Part shown: piece after piece, positions 3,356 to 7,221 of the stretch | Layout: each line of letters begins with the position of its first letter | Numbering within the stretch: the first letter of the stretch is position 1 | Source of the DNA: QHVT01 sp036387915 | GTDB taxonomy: Bacteria; Acidobacteriota; Thermoanaerobaculia; Gp7-AA8 | NCBI GenBank assembly: GCA_036387915.1 | Contig: DASVSV010000152.1 | Span: 1 to 7,221, forward strand | DNA length: 7,221 nucleotides | Reading direction: 5' to 3' | The notes under the pieces: generated by a model | Databases searched by the model: none | Seen by the model: the letters and a program-made list of their open reading frames with translations, nothing else | Told to the model about the DNA's origin: nothing | Made by a program: the position numbers and the translations under genes

Positions 3356-5916
3356 TGCGCGCCGTGATCGGACGTTGGATCGAACGGGTGACGGAGCTCC
3401 TTCTACGGCGCCCGTGGACCATTCTCGGGGTGGCATTGGGGGTGGTGGTGGTGGCGGGGCTCATCGCCACGCGGCTCCGGCTGGACCCGGACGTGCTCAA
3501 GCTCGTGCCGCAGAACAATCGTGAGGTCAACGAGTTCCGCGACCTGCTGACCGAGACCGGCACGCTCGACTTTCACGTCGTCGTCTTCGAGTTTCCGAAA
3601 GGCTCCGATCCGGCGGCGTATGGTCCGCTCATCGACGGCATCGGCAATGGTTTGCGCGCGTCGAAGAACATCGACAGCGCGACGTGGAGCATCCCCGATC
3701 CGTTCACGCTGGTCGACAAAGTGCTGCCGTACGCGATGCTGGTCCTCGATCCGTCGCAGCTCGGCGTGCTGTCCGAGAAGTTCTCCGACGCCGGCATCCG
3801 CGCGTCCGTCGAGCGCTCGCGCACGCTGCTGCAGACGCCGCAGTCGACGATGGTCAAGCAGATCGTGCGGCTCGACCCGTTCAACCTCCTGCCGCTGTAC
3901 CTCGGGAAGATGCAGAGCGCGGGCGGCGGACTGAACGTCGACCTCTCCAGCGGCTATTACGTGTCGGCCGATCACAGCGCCGCGATCATCATCGCCAAGC
4001 CGAAGAAAGCGGCGCAGGACCTCCCGTTCAGCCGCGTGGTGATGAACGAGACGCGCGCCATCACCGGCAAGGCTCTGGCCGAGTTCCGCACCGCCAATCC
4101 CAACGTGCCGCTGCCGAAACTCGGCTACACCGGCGGGTACGCCATTGCCGCCGAGGACGAGAAAATCATCCGGCGGGACATGACCATCAACAGCATCTCC
4201 TCGATGCTGGGCGTGCTGCTGATCTACCTCTATGCGTACCGGCGTCCGTCCGCGCTGCTGTACGCGTCCGTGCCGATGATGATGGCCATCGTCATCACCT
4301 TCGGCATCGGAGCGATGGTCTACGGCACGCTCTCCGCCGCCAGCACCGGATTCGCCGCCCTCCTGGCCGGCCTCGGCGTCGACTTTCTGACCGTGCTCTA
4401 CGAGCGCTACGTCGACGAGCGCAATCGCGGCGCGGACGTGATCGAGGCGGTGCGCACGGTGATGCGGCATGGACTGCCGGGTGTCGTCGTCGGCGCGCTC
4501 ACCACCGCCGCCACGTTCTACGCGTTCCTGGCCACAGACTTCAAAGGGATGACCGAGCTGGGGTTCCTGACCGGCAGCGGCATCATGGTCTTCCTGCTCT
4601 GCGTCGTATTCGTCTTCCCGGCGCTGCTGATCGTGGTCGAGCGCCGCCGCACCACGAACCGCAAACTCTACGTGCACGCCTTCGGCTCGGGGCGCATCGT
4701 ACGCGCGAGCCTGCGCCGGCCGCGCGCGGTGATGATTGCCTGGGTGATCGTGGTGGCCATCGCCGGCTTCTTCGCGACCGGTGTCCGCTTCAGCGACAGC
4801 ATCCAGAACCTCCGCTCGAAAGGGAACGAGGGCATCCGGCTGCAGGACGTGGTGACGAACAAGTTCGGCCAGTCGTTCGAGTTCATGATGTACGGCGTGC
4901 GCGGGGCGACGGCCGCGGAAGCGATCGCGAAGACCGAGGCGGCGATGCCGGATCTCGATCGGATTGCGAAGCAGAAAGTGATCGGCTCGTATCAGTCGAT
5001 CACCACCTTCCTCCCCAGCGAAGGACACCAGCGCCAGGTCATCGACCGCCTCGCGGCCGGCGCGCAGAACGGCGAGTTCGACTTCGCACGCATCGAGCGC
5101 ACGTTCCGCGCGGCGCTGGTCGAGAACGGCTTCCGCGAAAACGCGTTCGACGAGATCCTGCCGCTCTACCGGCAGGCCCTGGCGCAGCGGGAGCCGGTCA
5201 CGATGCAGACCCTCGAGCGCCTCGGCCTGGCCGAAAGCGTTCAGCGCTTCATGAAGAAAACGCGCCACGGCTACATGTCGATCGTCTACGTCTATCCGAC
5301 GACCGGCACGTGGCCGCGCTTCCTGCCGGAAGAGCTGCAGGAGTTCCGCCGCAAGCATCCCGAGGGGGTGCTGACCGGCGTGAACCTCGTGTCGCAGACG
5401 CTACGCACCATCACGCATGCGGACGCGCTGCGCGCCAGCACGCTCGGTTTCGTGCTCGTGTTCGGACTGCTCTGGATCGGCTTCCGCTCGTTCACGCGCG
5501 CGTGCCTCGTCTTCGTGCCGTTCATCGCCGGCTGCGCGTGCATGCTCGGCTTCATGGCCACGATGGACATCGAGTTCAACTTCATGAACGTCTTCGTCGG
5601 GCTGATGCTGGTCGGCACCGCCACCGACTACGCGGTGTACATGCTGCAGCGCTACGACGAGTCGCCGAGCCACTTCCCCGAGAACGCCTCGGAAACAGGA
5701 CGCGCGGTCGTGCTGGCGGCGCTGATGTCGATCGTCGGCTTCGCCTCGTTCGCGCTCTCGCACTATCCGGGCGTGCGCTCGGTCGGCATCGCCGCGGTGG
5801 TCGGCATCGCGCTCAGTTGTCTGGCTTCGATCACGCTGCTCCCGGCCATGCTCGCCACCGGCTGGTTCCGGCATCGGAAGGCTTCGATGCTCGGGGAGCC
5901 TCCATCAGAAGAATGA
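3355..5916 (+). CDS. MMPL/RND-superfamily membrane transporter
   Basis: An 853-residue inner-membrane protein with the duplicated RND layout of one transmembrane helix, a large periplasmic loop and five helices, repeated twice. Helix 1 is near residues 20-38, loop 1 about 45-275, then helices near 280-295, 303-324, 328-348, 374-394 and 404-428. The second half begins with a helix near 457-475, loop 2 about 480-690, and helices near 692-710, 714-735, 743-763, 784-802 and 808-835. Acidic residues in the mid-membrane helices, Asp343 in GLGVDFL and Asp758 in GTATDYAVYM, fit the proton-relay positions of the family. Size and layout resemble the MMPL and HpnN-like exporters, which move lipids or hopanoids, but no hopanoid or lipid genes are visible here, so the substrate is unknown. 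It has no outer-membrane or adaptor partner in the window. The gene overlaps the next one by four bases (ATGA). The ATG at 3355 lacks a Shine-Dalgarno site, and GTG 3364 is a possible alternative start. Confidence 0.9.
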   Translation: MRAVIGRWIERVTELLLRRPWTILGVALGVVVVAGLIATRLRLDPDVLKLVPQNNREVNEFRDLLTETGTLDFHVVVFEFPKGSDPAAYGPLIDGIGNGLRASKNIDSATWSIPDPFTLVDKVLPYAMLVLDPSQLGVLSEKFSDAGIRASVERSRTLLQTPQSTMVKQIVRLDPFNLLPLYLGKMQSAGGGLNVDLSSGYYVSADHSAAIIIAKPKKAAQDLPFSRVVMNETRAITGKALAEFRTANPNVPLPKLGYTGGYAIAAEDEKIIRRDMTINSISSMLGVLLIYLYAYRRPSALLYASVPMMMAIVITFGIGAMVYGTLSAASTGFAALLAGLGVDFLTVLYERYVDERNRGADVIEAVRTVMRHGLPGVVVGALTTAATFYAFLATDFKGMTELGFLTGSGIMVFLLCVVFVFPALLIVVERRRTTNRKLYVHAFGSGRIVRASLRRPRAVMIAWVIVVAIAGFFATGVRFSDSIQNLRSKGNEGIRLQDVVTNKFGQSFEFMMYGVRGATAAEAIAKTEAAMPDLDRIAKQKVIGSYQSITTFLPSEGHQRQVIDRLAAGAQNGEFDFARIERTFRAALVENGFRENAFDEILPLYRQALAQREPVTMQTLERLGLAESVQRFMKKTRHGYMSIVYVYPTTGTWPRFLPEELQEFRRKHPEGVLTGVNLVSQTLRTITHADALRASTLGFVLVFGLLWIGFRSFTRACLVFVPFIAGCACMLGFMATMDIEFNFMNVFVGLMLVGTATDYAVYMLQRYDESPSHFPENASETGRAVVLAALMSIVGFASFALSHYPGVRSVGIAAVVGIALSCLASITLLPAMLATGWFRHRKASMLGEPPSEE

Positions 5917-7118
5917 CGATGAACATCGACGAGATCCGCTCCCACTTTCCCGCACTGCAGCGCACCCACAACGGCCATCCGGTCGCGTATTTCGACGCGC
6001 CCGGCGGGACGCAGGTGCCGCGCGTCGTGGCCGACGCGATGAGCGATTACCTGCTGCACCACAACGCCAACACGCACTGGGCGTATCCGACCAGCGAGGA
6101 GACCGACGCCATCATCGCCAGCGCGCGCCAGGCGGCGGCGGACCTGCTGAACGCACGGCCGGACGAGATCGTGTTCGGCAACAACATGACCACGCTGACC
6201 TTCCACCTCTCGCGCACCCTCGGGCGGATGTGGAACGAGGGCGACGAGATCATCGTCACGGAGCTCGACCACCACGCCAACATCGCACCGTGGCAGGCGC
6301 TGGCCGTCGACCGCGGCATCGTGCTCCGCACCGCGGCCATGATCTGCGACACGGGCCAGCTCGACTACGAGCACCTCGCCTCGCTGGTCAGTGACAAGAC
6401 GAAACTGATCGCGGTCGGCGGCGCGTCGAACGCCATCGGCACGATCAACGACCTCCGCCGCATCGTGAAGATCGCGAAGGACGCCGGCGTGCTGACGTTC
6501 GTCGACGCCGTTCATTTCACGCCGCACGAGCTGGTCGATGTGAAGGCCATCGGCTGCGATTTCCTGGCCTGTTCGTCGTACAAGTTCTACGGACCGCACG
6601 CGGGAATCCTGTACGGGCGGCACGAGCTGCTGGACACGTTTCCGTTCCCCAAGCTCGCCCCGGCGCCCGACCACGCGCCGGATCGCGCCGAGACCGGGAC
6701 GCAGAACCACGAGGGCATCGCCGGCATCCTGGCCACGATCGACTTCCTGGCCAGCATCCGCCCGGCCGCGTCGCGCCGCGAGTCGCTGGCCGGCTTCTAT
6801 CACTACGCGCACGCCGAAGGGCTGCGACTGCTGACGATGATGTGGGACGGACTGACCGCGCTCCCCAACGTGCGCGTCTACGGCCCACCGCCCTCGCAGC
6901 CGCGTACACCTACGCTCTCCTTCGTCGTCGACGGCCTGAACTGCGACGACGTCTCCCGCGCCCTCGCCGCCAAAGGCCTCTTCGTCAGCAGCGGAGACTT
7001 CTACGCCGCGACGGTCTGCCAGCGGTACGAGGTGGAGAGTCTCGTCCGCGTCGGCTGCGCGTGCTACACGAGCGGGGACGAAGTGCGGCGGTTACTCGAC
7101 GCGGTCGCGGCGCTCTGA
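5913..7118 (+). CDS. class V PLP enzyme, cysteine desulfurase-like (VC1184-type)
   Basis: A 401-residue fold-type I PLP enzyme related to SufS/CsdB. PLP-binding marks are NNMTTLTFHLSR (90-101), LDHHANIAPW (118-127) with the ring-stacking His, FVDAVHFTPH (196-205) with Asp198 for the pyridine nitrogen, and SSYKFYGPHAG (221-231) with the Schiff-base Lys224. ETGTQNHEGIAG (260-271) is the family's substrate-side loop. In SufS the reactive cysteine lies in a G-H-H-C context. The equivalent segment here reads SSGDFYAAT (359-367), with Tyr364 in place of Cys. Cys369, Cys381 and Cys383 are elsewhere. It therefore belongs to the cysteine-desulfurase-like subfamily of unproven reaction and should not be called SufS or used as evidence for Fe-S assembly. 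It could be a lyase, aminotransferase or epimerase. The ATG at 5913 overlaps the MMPL stop (ATGA); ATG 5919 is an alternative. Co-translation with the transporter is likely. Confidence 0.9.
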   Translation: MTMNIDEIRSHFPALQRTHNGHPVAYFDAPGGTQVPRVVADAMSDYLLHHNANTHWAYPTSEETDAIIASARQAAADLLNARPDEIVFGNNMTTLTFHLSRTLGRMWNEGDEIIVTELDHHANIAPWQALAVDRGIVLRTAAMICDTGQLDYEHLASLVSDKTKLIAVGGASNAIGTINDLRRIVKIAKDAGVLTFVDAVHFTPHELVDVKAIGCDFLACSSYKFYGPHAGILYGRHELLDTFPFPKLAPAPDHAPDRAETGTQNHEGIAGILATIDFLASIRPAASRRESLAGFYHYAHAEGLRLLTMMWDGLTALPNVRVYGPPPSQPRTPTLSFVVDGLNCDDVSRALAAKGLFVSSGDFYAATVCQRYEVESLVRVGCACYTSGDEVRRLLDAVAAL

Positions 7119-7163
7119 CGGTCCGCTGTCATCCCAATGGCCTTAACTTAGCGCGAGCGAAAA

Positions 7164-7211
7164 CCCCTCATCCGCCTTCGGCACCTTCTCCCCTCACGAG
7201 GGGAGAAGGGC
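7164..7211. repeat. dispersed-type palindromic repeat, possible terminator
   Basis: The segment begins with CCCCTCATCCGCC and ends in a hairpin whose 12-bp arms (7184-7195 and 7198-7209) are perfectly complementary around AC. In practice the loop would open to 4-6 bases. Sequences of this kind are scattered between genes in many GC-rich bacteria. It lies 45 bases past the PLP-enzyme stop, so it may end that operon, although no T-tract follows on the + strand. The bases 7119-7163 show nothing else. Confidence 0.7.
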
Positions 7212-7221
7212 AACAAATGGA

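Noticed and set aside
3403..5358. 651-codon open frame on the - strand
   Set aside because: It lies wholly opposite the MMPL gene. The translation is rich in His, Arg, Asp and Glu with no recognisable domain, as expected for the complement of GC-rich coding DNA.
3684..5912. Long + strand open frame joined in frame to the PLP enzyme
   Set aside because: Only the part from 5913 is a real protein. The upstream part is the MMPL gene read in another frame and gives an Arg- and Ala-rich sequence without homology, so this is not a fusion.

Overview
The window is GC-rich bacterial chromosomal DNA with dense G/C-ending codons. It has almost no Shine-Dalgarno sites, and its gaps hold short tandem repeats with a 7- or 8-base period. 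The protein types and this style of intergenic repeat would fit Acidobacteriota (for example a Vicinamibacteria-type soil genome), but that placement is an impression from the sequence and not proven. There are seven protein-coding genes and no tRNA, rRNA, CRISPR array or transposase.

Left part (1-1600), a small toxin-antitoxin patch. An MNT nucleotidyltransferase gene and a HEPN-domain gene (154-842, + strand) form a two-gene unit. They lie between two direct copies of an array of 8-base repeats (1-34 and 951-984). A third array in inverted orientation (872-935) follows the HEPN gene. Facing this unit on the - strand is a hicB-hicA pair (1499-1054).

Centre (1594-3144), lysS, a full-length class II lysyl-tRNA synthetase on the - strand. 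The most striking structure is a 50-bp piece of the lysS 3' end (1661-1710) that reappears at 1006-1055, exactly past the hicA stop, with 46 of 50 bases identical. The hicBA pair therefore sits between two copies of the lysS terminus, as if a cassette had entered the end of lysS and the gene had been given a different tail.

The divergent gap (3145-3354) between lysS and the next gene is built almost wholly of degenerate 7-base repeats in two inverted arms around a central hairpin.

Right part (3355-7118), a two-gene operon on the + strand. It encodes an 853-residue MMPL/RND-family membrane transporter and, overlapping it by 4 bases, a class V PLP enzyme of the cysteine-desulfurase-like type in which the usual catalytic cysteine is replaced by tyrosine. 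The window ends in a dispersed-type palindromic repeat that may also terminate this operon.

Four gene starts (MNT, hicB, lysS, MMPL) have a -10-like hexamer only 6 to 10 bases before a plausible start codon and no Shine-Dalgarno site. This suggests leaderless transcripts.
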